Assembly: GCA_036971615.1 (NCBI GenBank)
Contig: JAYKKR010000007.1
Span: forward strand, 372,001-436,000
Reading direction: 5' to 3'
DNA length: 64,000 nucleotides
DNA from: Amyloporia xantha
Taxonomy: Eukaryota > Basidiomycota > Agaricomycetes > Polyporales > Adustoporiaceae
Shown: positions 23,396 to 34,443 of the stretch, piece after piece
Numbering within the stretch: the first letter of the stretch is position 1
Layout: every line of letters begins with the position of its first letter
The notes under the pieces: generated by a model
The model's input: the letters and a program-made list of their open reading frames with translations, nothing else
Told to the model about the DNA's origin: nothing
Databases searched by the model: none
Translations under genes and position numbers: made by a program

Positions 23396-24310
23396 AAACT
23401 AAACTTGTGGGGAGATGGCGCTGCTCTGCCTGCCCAGGACCAAATGACCTCTAATCTGATTCGCACGGTATGCAATTGGTGGCAAAGCCTTTTGTGACCC
23501 GCAGGCCTTTATTATATTTCTTTGGTAGTATACAAGAGATAGAGCGGCAATCCGAGCCCAGAATAACTACAACTGTTCGGGACGAGTATCGTCGCCTTAA
23601 TCTACCCTATTCAATCTAAGTCGTCGTGCATACATTGATCTCACATCAGGATCATATCACAATCACATTCTTGTCGGTCAACTCGTGCTCCTGGGATGTC
23701 TGGACTGACAAAAAGCATGGAATAGCAACCAATTCCAGCCCGGTGCGCCAAATTTCCCAAGCTCTGGTGTAGATGGTTTTCCCTTTTCAGATTATGCAGA
23801 CGAACCAAGGGAACCAGGGAGCGAGATGGCAGATGTGGGGCCAATACAGACAGAGGGACATCCACAACAGCCAACCGAGAATCACCACCAGAGTTCACAT
23901 GGTCAGGGAGGACAGTAACCGTACCACAATACAATGGGGTGTTCGCTCTGACGATGGCAACGAGATCACAGTGCACGCAGACAACATAGACCACTGAACC
24001 TCATTGGAACGATCACTAGTGACTACCTCCACCGAGCACGACACGAGTAAACTGAGGAACAGGCCCGGTAGGCGTACAGTAGTGAACGTGCAAAGCACTG
24101 ATCGCAAAACAAATGCCTGCAATAAGAACCGCAAGGCACGATGTAGGAGCATGGGCAACAAGACCTGCCCATGCAAAATAATAGACACGCAAGAGGCGTA
24201 TGACCGTATCAACATGTGAGCCGAGCGAGGCTACGACGCAGGCGACGAGAAGGGTAGCGAGTATCATCCTTGTGGGAGACGGCGAGCGACGACGAGGACA
24301 AAGGAGAAAC
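23396..24310. other. Spacer with weak coding potential
   Basis: Two weak signals are seen, neither enough for a confident gene. One is a + strand open frame at about 23,709-23,918 of disordered G/P/D/E composition, with VDGFPFSDYADEPREPG, but no good start. The other is the minus-strand frame listed separately at 24,016-24,267. Confidence 0.4.
24016..24267 (-). CDS. Possible small membrane protein
   Basis: An 83-codon frame with an ATG start, a hydrophobic N-terminus (MILATLLVACVVASLG) and a second hydrophobic stretch (SCLAVLIAGICFAISAL). Not recognised. It starts 46 bp from the end of the MITE, so the transposon may have landed in its promoter. It could equally be a chance frame or the first exon of a longer gene. 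Confidence 0.25.
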   Translation of the reverse strand: MILATLLVACVVASLGSHVDTVIRLLRVYYFAWAGLVAHAPTSCLAVLIAGICFAISALHVHYCTPTGPVPQFTRVVLGGGSH

Positions 24311-24312
24311 TA

Positions 24313-25340
24313 TGGTGCGGGACAACTAGACGCCGCTACTTTGGGACAGTGGCCAAACCGCTGAACACCGCTAACCCAACCCTAACCTGGGGTTTATAGA
24401 CCATAAGCGCCCTAGAAGTACCCAAATCTGGTGTTTCCTTGGCTTAGTAATGGGCGTTTAAGCTACTACATTTGGTAGGTGGCCAATTTCATCTGCCCTC
24501 GCGGAAATATCTCCGTCAATTTTGAGAATTAGGACAAACCCTTTAGCAAATCTTTTCCTATGATAGAAATAAGCATTTCTACCGATGAATAAGAAATCAG
24601 AAGAAATTTTGGTGCGCTATATTCTTTGTCCAAAAGTACAGTGTAGTGGTGTTCCTTTTCACACCTAAGTGAAATTTCAGTCTCGCTAGCCTAAAACCAG
24701 ATTCGACAAAATTCTGAAGAGACAGATCAATTCAGAATTGATTAAACATACTTTCTGTGTCATTACTTTCTGAACATTCAATGCCTATCTCATTTTCGAC
24801 CTGAAAACGTTCACAGTGGTTTGGAGTCACGCAAAAGCACCCCTTTTCACAGCGTGACTAGGTGTGACAATTGCCTGCCGCGCGGTGGGTTTAGCAGGTA
24901 GCGTGACACACGACATGCCGCAAGACAGTCGCGCGTCTGTCACACTTTCTCGGGTCGGACTCAAATATCTTGAATATCTCTGTCTTATCATGTCTGATTC
25001 TCTTAGTCTGTGAGAGGAGTTTGCACCCATGGATATATAGTTGCAATCAGCATGTACAAAATTGTTTGATTATCCAGAGATTAAGAATGAAAGCTATCGT
25101 AAAAGTGATCTGTGCTTGATCTCACCTGATTTTCGACCTTAGAAACACTACCCGTTCATTTCAACTCAACGGACCACTCTCAAAATTGGTACAATCATGG
25201 CTTAGTACTACAAGAGTATATACGCAAAGTTTCAGGGAAATCCAACATGATCTACGGAGTTTATACGTTGGTGTGAAAAGGAACGGTGGTGTGAAAAGGA
25301 ACGCCACTACACTGTAGCGGCCTCTAGTTGTCCCGCACCA
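24313..25340. mobile_element. Outer MITE-like DNA transposon, interrupted
   Basis: Terminal inverted repeats begin TGGTGCGGGACAACTAGA and continue into (c/g)GCCGCTAC. They are flanked by the dinucleotide TA at 24,311-24,312 and 25,341-25,342, consistent with a TA target duplication. Removing the inner element plus one TA leaves about 350 bp, and the inverted repeats then extend to about 35 bp with two or three mismatches. No transposase frame is present, so it is non-autonomous. Confidence 0.8.
24639..25314. mobile_element. Inner Tc1/mariner-type MITE nested in the outer one
   Basis: A 676-bp element bounded by TA on both sides (24,637-24,638 and 25,315-25,316). Its inverted repeats start CAGTGTAGTGG and continue GTTCCTTTTCACACC, with 27 of 28 bases matching when the first flanking A is counted. 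CAGTG at the tip and TA duplication are typical of Tc1-like elements. The right end carries a second direct copy of ggtgtgaaaaggaac. No transposase frame. Confidence 0.8.
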
Positions 25341-25570
25341 TAGGAGGAAGGAAGACTGGGGCACAACCGCCGACTCAGACAATCGTCTCTCACTCGTCTT
25401 CCCCAATGTCAGCTTATCATTAATACATGAGTCCTGAAATTTACAAGGGTCCTGAAATTTCTAAGGTCTAATCACAGGTACAAAATCTGGGCTGCATTCG
25501 TGACAATTATATTGATCATAAGACAGGGATCCATTCGTTCTCGGTCGCTTTCTGTCGTCTGAACATTCAG

Positions 25571-27024
25571 ATGTTATCATGCATATGCTGGAATACTCTT
25601 CCTCGACATCGCTTGACCAGCTGGTGTGATCGCCAGCTCATGTCTTTATGGAGTTCACGGACCATAGCTGTTCCAACCGTACCCAATGGTAGGCAGTATC
25701 GCCGGAATATCTGGCCACCTAATGGCAGGAATAAAGACAATGGAACGCGACTACTGCGTGACAAATCCACGAATGGCCAACGGGCAGGACGCAAGCCCCA
25801 GACTCTCATAGCGTCTTCCAATGTGCTGCTATGTAGCAGTCTTTTGTCTCTACAGCCGTCTTCGGAACCGCCTTCTGTATTGCTTGCTCTGGGAGCTCTC
25901 GTGGGCTTACCGCTGGCACTCTGGGCATATAAAGTTGGTAATGTACCTTGATACAGCACGCCCTACTCATTACGACGATCCAGTGTTTGATGATGGTCTT
26001 GTTCCAACGAAAGATCATCTACATGGGTGCGTGTACAAAGGGGCTCACCCCTCTTGATAAAATATCTCAGTTGGGTCGATCATCTTCCATATTCACAGGC
26101 TATATTCCACCTGGGGCAAGGACCGAAAACTTAAATGACGCACTAGTGTCCAGTGAAATCCAATGCCAAGAAATACGTCTACAAAGCGAGGGTCGCGTCA
26201 TTTTATATGGGATCGCGCTGCGCAAAGAGTCTGCAAAGCCAGCAACTCGCGACCCTGACCTTGTCGTTATATACCTACAAGGTGGCGCTTATCTGGCCAT
26301 CTCGTAACGCTCATCTGCTTACGAACCTGCAGGCAATGCTGGCAATCCGTTGGCTCGCATACCTGTCTTTGAGAAGCTGTTCGAGGGAGTCGCATCTGCT
26401 AAACTCCAAAGAGGCGAGGAGCAGCTCGATCTCTGCGTGCTTGCCGTTGCACCACGCTCCTACTGGAAATCCTCTTCGCGTACGCCCACACAGCGCGGCT
26501 TACTCGCGGACTACACCCGCGTCGTGTCAAATACCACCGCGCGCTATCCCAAGTCAACTATCGTGCTGTACGGACACTCCCTCGGCGGCGCCATCGCAGT
26601 CTGCCTTGCCGACCAGCTGAGAAGCGCAGACTACCCCAACGTGAAAGGGCTGGTGCTGGAAAACCCGTTCTCGTCGATCCCAGACATGGTGCAGGCGCTG
26701 TACCCGCAGCGCTGGCTGCCGTATCGCTACCTGGCGCCGCTGGCGTTCGACAAGTGGGATGCCGTTGGCGCCATGCGCTCGCTCGCGGCCCGGCCGGACT
26801 CGCTCTTGGCGCGCATATCGAGGGACGTGCTGGTGTTGCTGAGCGAGAAGGACGAGGTGGTCCCGCCGGAGATGGGCGGGGAGCTGTACGAGGCGGGCGA
26901 GCTTTCGGGCTGCGAGCGGGGGATGCGGCGTCAAGTCATCATTCGTGGTGCGTTGCATGAACGTGCTTGGATGGAGAGGCAATGGCAAAAGGAGATGACA
27001 AGATATCTGCATGAAATAAAGTGA
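25571..27024 (+). CDS. Alpha/beta hydrolase, BEM46/ABHD13 type
   Basis: Membrane-anchored serine hydrolase. Exons: about 25,571-25,933; 25,984-26,026; 26,099-26,281; 26,333-27,024 (about 426 residues). A hydrophobic anchor (SVLLALGALVGLPLALWAYK) is followed by LFQRKIIYMGYIPPGAR, typical of BEM46 relatives. Then come the oxyanion-side LQGNAGNP, the nucleophile YGHSLGGAIAV, the acid region LLSEKDEVVPP, and a histidine in RGALHERAW. BEM46 proteins sit at the ER or plasma membrane and affect polarity in fungi; the substrate is unknown. The first exon upstream of the anchor is unsure; in-frame ATGs are at 25,571 and 25,640, and the N-terminal 60 residues look non-conserved. Its 3' end faces the MMS22 gene. 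Confidence 0.85.
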
Positions 27025-27315
27025 GCAGTCACTTACTTTAGAGGGTTGTATAATCCCCTACCGGGCGTATATTCTCCCTTTACCTTCTCCCAAATGTCGG
27101 CACAGCGCTTGAATCGTTGTTTCAGGGGTCTACAGGCGCAGTCTTCGGCCTCGACAAATCGCCATGCATATCGGCGCGTGCATGAAGTAGTAGATTTCCT
27201 ATCCATAATGCTACATATACATGGTACCTTATTGATTGTACGTAACTACATTGATGAACGAAAGCAAACAAACGACAGTGAGAATAATTTATGCGGCGAA
27301 CAACTAATCAATGCT

Positions 27316-30300
27316 TCAATGCAGCTGGTTTCCCCAGTTTACGAACGTAGTGAGACGGGAGTTGGTGCTGAGAACCGGGAACCGGGCAAGACACTCGTGA
27401 ATTTTTCGGCAGAATAAGGAGTACTGAGACTGTTCTTCAGTGCCCACAGCTAGTTGCTAGATAGGTAGTCGTTAGAAATTGCGACGAGACTCGTCGCGAC
27501 AGATATGCACACCTGATGATTGTCTTGCATCGTTGACAGCATCGTGACGATACATCCAATGCATGTCTGATTCTGTGCCACTAGCGCCGTGTCGCCCTCG
27601 GCTTCCTGGCGAATAAGGTCTGCCAAGTTGGTGAAGATCGCTAATTCCAAATGTGGTTAATAGCGATAGGGCACCGCTATCCTCACTGACAACTCACTTT
27701 GAGTATAAGATAGCCTCTTTTCCAGGAACTCCTTCCTTGATATCTTGTAGTCTGTCATACCTTCCTCGCGCTCACAGGGCATATCATGTAGGAGTGGATG
27801 CCGTAGATCGTCAATGGACAAGAGCAGAGACAAGTATTCATGCTCGATGGTGACCTTCGGCGTCACTATGGACTCGAGCAATATATCCATAAAGCGATCT
27901 TTGTAGGTCTGTCAGGTAGGTCCATGAGTAAAAGGTCGAAGGAGCTTTCAAAGGTCTCACAGGATATGCGGAAGGGTCGAGCTGTAATACTGTCAGCATG
28001 AACCGCAGTCCCACTCGACGTCGCCGAAATGGATCGATGATGCGTTGCCACGAATGAGGCCCAAGAGTAAGATAAAGAGACCAGTCCTGGATGGTATTAA
28101 GACCATCATGCCGCAACTAAGAGCAGAGGACTTACCCGTTTGCTATTTTGGACGATAACGCTGGCACAACCGACCCAGCAGATAACCCAATCATCTGCAT
28201 CCTGACTATATTCTTCGAGAGAAGACTGACCGCCAGATTCAATGAAGTGTTTGCAAACTAGGCGATAGATGGCGGGTGATATATAGGTGTCGATGATCTG
28301 CAAGGAGTGTATAGAAAACGGGTTGCCACCAAAGTGAAACGACGTACCTCTGAGACAAGCAGGTCTTTTCCCTTGTTTTCTTTGAACAGCGGTGACACAC
28401 TAGGATCGCCTAGCGCTGCCAGTAGCTCGGGATCATCAAAATCCATCAAGATATCTCCGTAGTCATCCTGGCTTTCTTGGCTCTCTTTCGATGCCACCAC
28501 AGCATGTCGAGGACGAGTAGGCTTTGGTATGACCATAGCCCTCACCTTGAGAAAAGCCTGCACTAGTTTGCGAATCTCAGTCCTCGTCGTCGCAACGGTT
28601 GTCAGATCAGTGGCTGCTGCGAATATCCTCGTCACCCAAGCTGAATCGTTCGTTCGTCAAGGAGAGCTTTCAACGGGATAGAAGAAATTGACTCACGTCC
28701 TTTTAACAATGCCGGATCAGGATAGTGAGTGATGTTTTGGGCGGGATCCATCAAGGGTGTTTCAATGATCTTGCGTACGCAGCCCAGAAGTAACTGTATG
28801 CATAGCACTACCCAGCTTGTCGCGCGACTAGCTGCCTTCTCTTCCACATACTCATCTACCAGAACGTCCGTCATATTGGCTAACCAGTCCAGAAGGTCAT
28901 CCAACGGCAGATGAAGGTGTCGCACAAGAATTGTCAAGTGCATCAACCCTCTGATACAAGCTCGACGCGTTTCATGGTCGGTATCTTTGAAACTGACGTA
29001 TCTGCGGGCGTTTGCTAAACGGTATTTCAGATTTGACACTGTTGGCTCCAAATAGACGGCGACGGCAACGGCGCTGAACCGATTGTACAACATGGAGAGT
29101 TCGTGAGGAGTGGGCGGAGTGGCTTTCGTGAACGGAACAGAACCGACGGGGACACATAATGAGAGCAATTTCTTGAGCTTGGGGGACAGATTTCGCCCTT
29201 GACTTGAGTCTGATACAGCACGACCGCTATCCTTCGCCGCTTGCACGATGAGCTTCAGCAGCAGCGTGAACGCTGTATCACTACGCTTGTTCTCTGAGAG
29301 TAGTTGTAGATTGCTGTGCCGGAGAAAACTGGGAAAATCCGACGGCTCGTCCGATAAGTTAGCAAAACGGCGACTCTTGAAAATCTCAAGCAAGCGGCTG
29401 AACAATATAGATGCATCGTCTAGTGGCCATCGCCATCTATGACCCAGTATGAAGCATCTTGATACCAGCATTCGGATGTATTCATCGCGCTTGTGCAAAC
29501 TGCGTTTAGGTAGCTGTCCGTCTGAGGCAGGGTCCGCCGTCAATCGGATCCGTTCCAGCGCTGCCGATATGAGCTCCCATGACGCTCCTAGTCGAGGGAT
29601 CGACGTCGTGATGCCATGCAAAGAGAACTGTGAAAGAGAACACAGAGTAAAAATACTTCGCCAGATCATTTCGCTAGCGGCGAGATCAGATGCAGCTTGA
29701 TGTAGAAGGCTGACGTCTTGAACAGCTCCGAGGTATACGCTCCAAAATGAGGTCGGTGGATTGAGGGGGCCGGTCGCTGTATTCGACGCCCATGAATCGA
29801 TAAAATGAATTAGGCAAACCCAAAGTTCTGCTATCCGCCGAGACATGAGGTTACTCGCGTCATCGCCTTCATTTTCGGCAACGAAGGTACGAAGCAAGTC
29901 GAGGAACCCGTAAGCCCATAGTTCGCGCATAAACCGCCTTATGTGTGGTATCATCGTAGTATCATCTGCCTGACAATGTCTGCGCCTGCGATCACATTCT
30001 ACCCGAGCAATCGTTTCGATCATGGACCAATGGATCTCGTATGTCAAGAGATATGGCACCTCGTCGTCCGGGATAATTTCCGTGGGTTCGTCCAGCATAT
30101 CGTCTAAATGAGCGATATGCCGTTCCACGGCAACGTGGAGAGCAGCACGGTCCGTTTCATCTGCATGAAGGAGCATCCAAGACAAATGTTGACTAGTTGA
30201 GTGCAACAACGTTTGCCATTGTTGACATTCCGCGGTAGAGAGTTCTTTTCTCTGAGCGCGCATGTCACACGCAAGTTCACGAATCTTGCACAACCCGACT

Positions 30301-33300
30301 ATAAAGTCTGCAGAAGACATACTAGACTGAAATCGGATGTCGAATTGAGCTAGAGGATGCGGACAAAGAACACCTGAGCCGTCTGCGAGAAGTGCACTGA
30401 GTTCGTGTAGTCGGCCTCGTGTAAGAGAGGAATCAGGACCAAAAGTTATTCCCGAAGGCAACAGAGAGATGTCGAAGTCGAGTGTGACGCGGCGCATACT
30501 AGTCCCAAGATCGTGATGATGTTCTTCCTGTGGGGTAGTTTCACGAGGGTGTGCGATCAAGTCGTCATCGACATTCCAATAATCGTCCAGAGCGGTTTCA
30601 ATTCGAGTAGATGCCCTAGCGAGCGATGGCTTGACGCGGAACTTGGACGGAGGGCGAGAGCCTGTATTTGGAATAAATTTTGACGGAGGAACAGCGTAAT
30701 CTTCTTCAGCATCAATGGTGATGGGGAGGTTATGGGACCTTCCCGTCGCCAGACGTCCACCACCGGAAGAAAATGTGAATAATCCCCCTGCGTCCCGCTG
30801 TTTCTTGCGTTTCCGTGAGTTAACCATGACCTCTATCGCCTCCCCTGAGGCTTGATCATGGGTGTTACGGGCACCTGGCACATATAGTACGTCAGAAGAA
30901 TACTAGTTTGATTGTCATTGAAGATGTACCCCCAGAGTATACGTTGACATGATTGTTTTGCGAACTTGGAGCGCGGGCAAATGGTAACAGAGTTTGGCGC
31001 CCAGTGCCTGTCTTCCTCGCACTGCCTGTGGTGATGTGCAGAGATTTGGAAGATGATACTCGCGGTCGCGAGTCCGTTCTGCGAGGTCGATGTTTCCGCC
31101 GACGCTTCGTACTTGTCACTCTAGTTCGGGATAACATTCGATCGATCAAGTCGCCCTCTTTCGCTTCGCGGCTGAGACCAGAGCGACGTGGGGGACGGAT
31201 GGTCTCTGAAACCCACTGGCCGATCTCTGCATCGTCCATGTCTCCGCCAGAATCACTGTCTCTCCCTGGACCGGCTACACCAAACGCAAGGCCACTGAGC
31301 TTCCGCAAGCGAGGCGGGGGACTCATAACATCCATGTCTGACTCAGATGAAGACGAACTAGACCGCGGACCTTCCTCTGGCATCTCGATATCTGAGCTCT
31401 CGGAGTCGCCCCGGATGTCAGCGCTTGTTCTATCTGCTGGGCCCCGGATCCGAACCCGAGATTGACCAGGGCGCAATGGTTGACCGTCATCATCGGTTCC
31501 ACTGTGATCATCGGCAGTGGCTCTTGGACGTCTAGCAGTAGGGTTTTGGAGGTGCCGCTGGATCAAGACTCGAGGCATCATTCTTTGCAACGCTTTGAAG
31601 CGTCGACGATCCTGGGAGGTCAGCATTGCTGTAGAAGAGACGCTTTGCTCTGATCCCGAACTTTCGTCAGACAGCTCAATAGGGTTCTGTTGATGGTCGT
31701 GAGCATGATCCGACACGATCTCAACCTCTGAAGCGGAGCCTTTGGAGCCGGAATCATGGACGGGTCCTACTTTGGGCTGAGACAAGAATGCATCGAAGTC
31801 GGTGGGCGTCGAGGATAAGGGGGTGGCTCGACGCTACCGTGATACCGGAAGATATATTCCTCTTGATCTAACGGAGAGTTGGCATCAATAGGGGAGTTCC
31901 TGACGCTCGATGATCGAGAGTTCGAAACCGAGTGATGTGACGGCACCCTAGACATCGACCTTCGTCTCCATCGTGGTAAGACCATGTTTGCTTCGTCGTC
32001 AGAAGCAGCTTCCGCCGTAAGGTCTACGGTCTGAGCAGGTGATTGTGGGGGTAGCTAGGATCAAGCATTTAGAGATGGGATGTAGTGCATATGAACTGAA
32101 TAACTAAACTGAAACATGGCGTTCCATGACAGGGGAATTTCTCTTGAAGTTCCTCATAGGGAAAGGGCGCCGTCTAGAGTGTATCTTTGCTCCTTCCCTC
32201 GACCCCCTCTTTCTCTTCTTGGGAGATAGTATGGGGTCCCCAATGAGACCCTCATCACTACTGCTGCTGAAAGATTCATTGAAAGCATCAGGATACCAGG
32301 TCTCGCGTGGTTGAGGTCGATCCAGAGGATTGTGATTAGCAGTTAGTGAAGGACCCTGGTGATTATGTCCTTGTCCGCCTACGCTCGCACTGACACTGCG
32401 AGACTTCTGTCGGCGCACTCTCCATGGCCGCTCATATTCCTCGGGTTCTTCACCTTCTTCATCAAGCGCAAACTCGTCCTCAGCCTCCTCCCCACTCCCA
32501 GACTGGCCTTCGCTTCTGCTCTTCGACCGATGATGTTTCTTGGGCCGCGGCGGGCTTATAAATTTGACTATGGCATCAGGATTTGAGCGCATCTGCCGCT
32601 TGTACATTGCTTTGTCGTAGGCATAGGGATTCCTTTGTCTTGCCAGACGTGTGCGAAGAGAATAGCGACCTTGTGCTTGTTCTGCTTCCAACATATGTGC
32701 GACAACGCCTTCGTCTGCACCATGCATGTTCTGCGCCGGTGTTGGAGAAGATGGCGTAGTAGTACGTTGTGGAAGAACAGGATTCGATAGGTTGGGAGAC
32801 GATATTGGAGTCAACGGAGACGGTGGCTTAGGATCATTTCTGGAGAACCTCGGAGAAACGACGAGGGGAACAGAATCTGACTTTGATGACGGGAGATTGC
32901 TGTCACTTCTGATCTCTTTGGTTGGGGTGAACAGAGAGAGAGGATCTGGAGAGGGTGATCTAGATTGACTCATACCGCTGTGGACGCGAAGTAGACGATC
33001 TTCAGCATGCATAGGACTGGCTCCAAATTGAGAGTTTGAATCCATGATCTTTGGGCGACCTGGATCAATCGAAATGTGCAGTCTGTCCTTCCCCGAATCT
33101 TCACTGGCTACCTCACCGCAAGCAGTCGTAGAAATGGCCTCAATGGGATTGGCAGGAGCTTCAGGGGAATATGTAAGAGAAACCTCCGGTGATAAGCTCC
33201 TGTCTATTGTGAGTTCACGCAGCCCACGTATTTGCGAGGTCGAAGGCGAGGATGACACTGGAAGAGACTCTGACCCAGAGGCATACCCAAATCGTGCTTT

Positions 33301-33670
33301 CACAGGAGTCGATGGCAGTGAGCTATACTCCGGCATAGCATCTGTAGAGTGCAAGACCTATCATGCCAAATCGGGGGCTGGTTGGAGCATTATATTGCAA
33401 GACACTCACCTTCGGACGTTTCCATGGTGGACCCCGTCTTGGACTACGTGACAAACTCCCCGAGGACAAAGCGTGCGTTTTCGCGTAGTCCGTGGGCACA
33501 TATGACGACCGACTGCCTTCTACATCTCCTGAGGGCTGGCATGTAGGGATTTCTGTTCTAGAGGCCACAGTCGATGAAGACAGAACGTTGGACCAGTACC
33601 CAGGAGCGAGAGCGTCGAGAGCTTCCAGCTCTTCACAGTCAGAAGTTGCAATCACCTCCTCATCTTCCAT
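27316..33670 (-). CDS. MMS22: Mus7/MMS22 family replication-repair protein
   Basis: Mms22/Mus7 works with the Rtt101/Cul8-Mms1 ubiquitin ligase at stalled replication forks. Exons, 5' to 3': 33,410-33,670; 32,116-33,357; 31,905-32,054; 30,930-31,833; 28,697-30,874; 28,348-28,640; 28,136-28,297; 27,961-28,086; 27,698-27,908; 27,513-27,640; 27,316-27,456. Every junction keeps phase; about 1931 residues. The N-terminal half is disordered, with S/P-rich blocks, the family signature RYSLRTRLARQRNPYAY followed by YKRQMRSNPDA, and a second conserved patch QDRRRFKALQRMMPRVL. The C-terminal half is helical, with DIDLTF-like and WSMIETIARVE segments and the terminal PSAYP and NWGNQLH regions. I identified it by overall layout and these patches; the symbol follows yeast naming. 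The exon at 31,905-32,054 is the least certain. Confidence 0.85.
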
Positions 33671-33951
33671 AGCCAGAAGAACGAAGTTTGTCGTAGAGAT
33701 TCCTCAACTGCACTTTAGAGCAGATTGAGTTCATGGCAGTTTGGCAATGACTGTCAGTACACCATGCGCACACACCGCGTGACAACCCCATCCCGTGGGT
33801 TGTGACACTCGCGTTCGCGCCGGTCACGCCGACTACGAGATCGGGCCAATTCATGTACTCAACTCTCAACTCTGAACTTCCAGAGGAAAAGCCTTAATGA
33901 TTGATCAATATATATATGGGAGAAACGACTCCAATAATCTTCGTCCAATGT

Positions 33952-34443
33952 CTAGTCGCCCTTATCGGCAATGAAGACAGCTGCAGTGGTCAATCTTCGC
34001 GCTTTCCCGGTCAACAGCCTGAGCAATGGTAGCATGAATACTAGCGCTGACGAACATGTATTGAGAATGTGTGATAATTCAATCTCTCCGCTAAAATGCT
34101 CATGATTGTCGAGCACTCCGATGTACGCCGTAAATATGTGGTAGCAAAAACAGAAAAAATGAGATGAACGAGACAAGATCAAAGACGTTTAATGCAACAG
34201 CGTTCCACCGCTGATGCCTGTATCCGTGAGTCCTCCACACCGCAGCATCCGCCGACTTGACATGACTGGCCAATGAGACCGAGAGCGCCGTACACGCGAA
34301 CACATTCAGTGCACTGAACAGCTATAAGCATGAAAGACGTGGTATAACAGGATCAGACTACTTACCATACAAAACGGCGTCGCAGATGTAAAGACCGAAA
34401 ATCAACCAGAGGATAGCAATTCCATCAAGGAACGCCAACCAGC
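33952..34443 (-). pseudogene. Small multi-pass membrane protein, probably broken
   Basis: Two exons are visible: 34,366-34,443 (GWLAFLDGIAILWLIFGLY and on) and 33,952-34,321. After LFSALNVFACTALSVSLAS, with two hydrophobic helices, the frame changes inside a run of six T (minus strand, about 34,160). One frame ends soon after; the other continues with YHIFTAYIGVLDNHEHF, SALVFMLPLLRLL and a stop at 33,952. A one-base slip would join them, so this is a pseudogene, a sequencing error, or an unrecognised splice. A possible first exon (MIVPSLAVLGLLQTTGSS, about 34,830) lies upstream but its link is unclear. A shorter, clearly broken copy sits at 14,639-14,849. Confidence 0.45.

Noticed and set aside
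24371..24390. Telomere-like ctaacccaaccctaacc
   Set aside because: Only two or three imperfect copies, inside the outer MITE, in the middle of single-copy DNA; not a telomere or a clear interstitial array.
27046..27417. 123-codon frame between the hydrolase and MMS22
   Set aside because: It overlaps the last exon of MMS22 on the other strand and has no domain; it is probably 3' UTR.
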